Shown here piece after piece: positions 63,058-64,000 of a DNA stretch of 64,000 bases; the first letter of the stretch is position 1, and the number at the start of each line of letters is the position of its first letter. The stretch lies in contig NC_044278.2 of NCBI RefSeq assembly GCF_004027225.2, positions 62,694,243 to 62,758,242 on the forward strand. Reading direction: 5' to 3'. The stretch comes from Strigops habroptila. Taxonomy: Eukaryota > Chordata > Aves > Psittaciformes > Psittacidae. The notes under the pieces are model-generated. The model did no database searches. It was not told the DNA's origin and saw only the letters and a list, made by a program, of their open reading frames with translations. The position numbers were made by a program, and so were the translations under genes.

Positions 63058-64000
63058 GATGAACCCAGCGTCCCAGTTGTGTATTGACATTTCAGCAAGG
63101 GCTGTTTGGCCAAAGAGCTCAGCTTCAAATGCTTGGAGCCAGAGGAGGGGCCGGCGAGTCATGGAAACAGAAAAAGATCCATCACAGCCCGGCGAGCTGA
63201 GCAGAAGGGCACATGCAGAGTGCCCTTTCCACACTAGTGGGCAGCTTGGTTTTGAAGCGCGCTCTCCTGACCTGTGCAAAGGCTTTGCTGAGTACACAGG
63301 CTGCTACTCCAGTCCTTCAGTTTCCATCTAACATGCTTTTTTCATGAAAAACCTAAATGCTGGGACCCTGCGTCTGTATGATTGGCATTAACTTGGCCAC
63401 GTAGCCTCACATGCAGAGAGCAGAGACGTGATATTTATCTTGAATCGGCAGTCAAGATACAGCCAAGATACGGCCCTTCAGTGCTTCATCTGTCTTTTCT
63501 CATTTCTCTGTCACCAGTTACAACTGTGCACTTCTAGCTGAATTTACTTGGAGACACTAATTAACTAGCAAGAGAGGCCCTACACTGCTTCTCTCCATCT
63601 TTCCTGCAAGACCCGTGTCGCCTGCACAAGTTGTACAAGCTGGAAGGGGTGCTGACCTGGTCCATGTTGTATTTCATTAGTAAGGATGGGGGCTTGAGGG
63701 GCTGATCTGCAGACAAAGTTTTATCTGGTACACAAGCAGGCCTCTGATTTAATGGAAATCAATTAATGGCATCAGACTAGAGAGCTGACAGCATTCTTGG
63801 GGAAATATTTACTTAAGATAGCAGTGAGGTAAAGAGCATGTTTGCCTATGAGAAGTGCCTGAGGGCTGGAGTGTTTTCTAGGCCGTTCTCCCCTTCCTGT
63901 GTGGAAAGAGAGGAGGGTCAGCTCTGTGTTTGAGTGCTACAGCAAAGAAACGCAACAGCTGGAGTTTTACTTTGCTGCCAATGCTCAGCGTACCTCCCTG
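63058..64000 (-). promoter_or_regulatory. F7: F7 upstream region (promoter side)
   Basis: This is the 5' flank of F7 up to the window edge. On the minus strand CTCTTTGGCC lies about 50 bases before the start codon, and a TGCAAAGGCTTTGC near 63276 resembles half-sites of liver nuclear receptors such as HNF4, which controls mammalian F7. These are weak motif matches only. MCF2L, the next gene in the human order, is not seen. Confidence 0.3.

Overview
This is a vertebrate nuclear window, almost certainly from a bird and probably from Neoaves rather than a galliform. It shows intron-rich genes with GT-AG introns, several CR1 LINE tails, two ERV-type solo LTRs of a kind I know as common in neoavian genomes, a steep CpG island at a housekeeping promoter, and proteins that read like close relatives of chicken orthologues without being identical to what I recall of chicken factor X. 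The gene order CUL4A - PCID2 - PROZ - F10 - F7 matches the human 13q34 vitamin K-dependent clotting cluster.

Layout. 1-4217: the 5' end of CUL4A on the minus strand (coding exons 1 and 2; the rest lies off the left edge). 3540-5640: a CpG island that serves CUL4A and, divergently, PCID2. 5737-17706: complete PCID2 on the plus strand (14 coding exons, 399 aa), including a minor-spliceosome AT-AC intron. 19143-26152: complete PROZ on the minus strand (8 coding exons, 407 aa), tail to tail with PCID2. 27.5-41.6 kb: a gene-poor stretch with CR1 pieces and the remains of a fourth vitamin K-dependent factor gene. 41629-53144: complete F10 on the minus strand (8 coding exons, 475 aa). 55559-63057: complete F7 on the minus strand (8 coding exons, 425 aa).

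How the genes work together. F7, F10 and PROZ have the same exon plan: signal, Gla, a 25-base aromatic-stack exon, EGF1, EGF2, linker or activation exon, His exon, Asp/Ser exon. The splice phases also match, as expected for tandem duplicates. Factor VIIa with tissue factor activates factor X. Protein Z is a catalytically dead relative that, by family knowledge, helps the serpin ZPI inhibit factor Xa. CUL4A (ubiquitin ligase scaffold) and PCID2 (TREX-2 mRNA export) are unrelated neighbours that share a promoter region.

The most unusual content is the relic between PROZ and F10. A signal-peptide exon and its upstream flank at 37.7-37.9 kb are a diverged copy of the PROZ 5' end. An EGF2 exon at 35.0-35.1 kb and its downstream intron copy F10. 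A broken activation-peptide exon lies near 33.8 kb. The His-type protease exon at 32.2 kb is inverted onto the plus strand. No Gla, EGF1 or Ser exon was found. I read this as a dead paralogue, possibly a PROZ/F10 hybrid, later broken by an inversion. All exon borders were read by eye from splice signals and reading phase; they are arithmetically consistent but have not been checked against transcripts.
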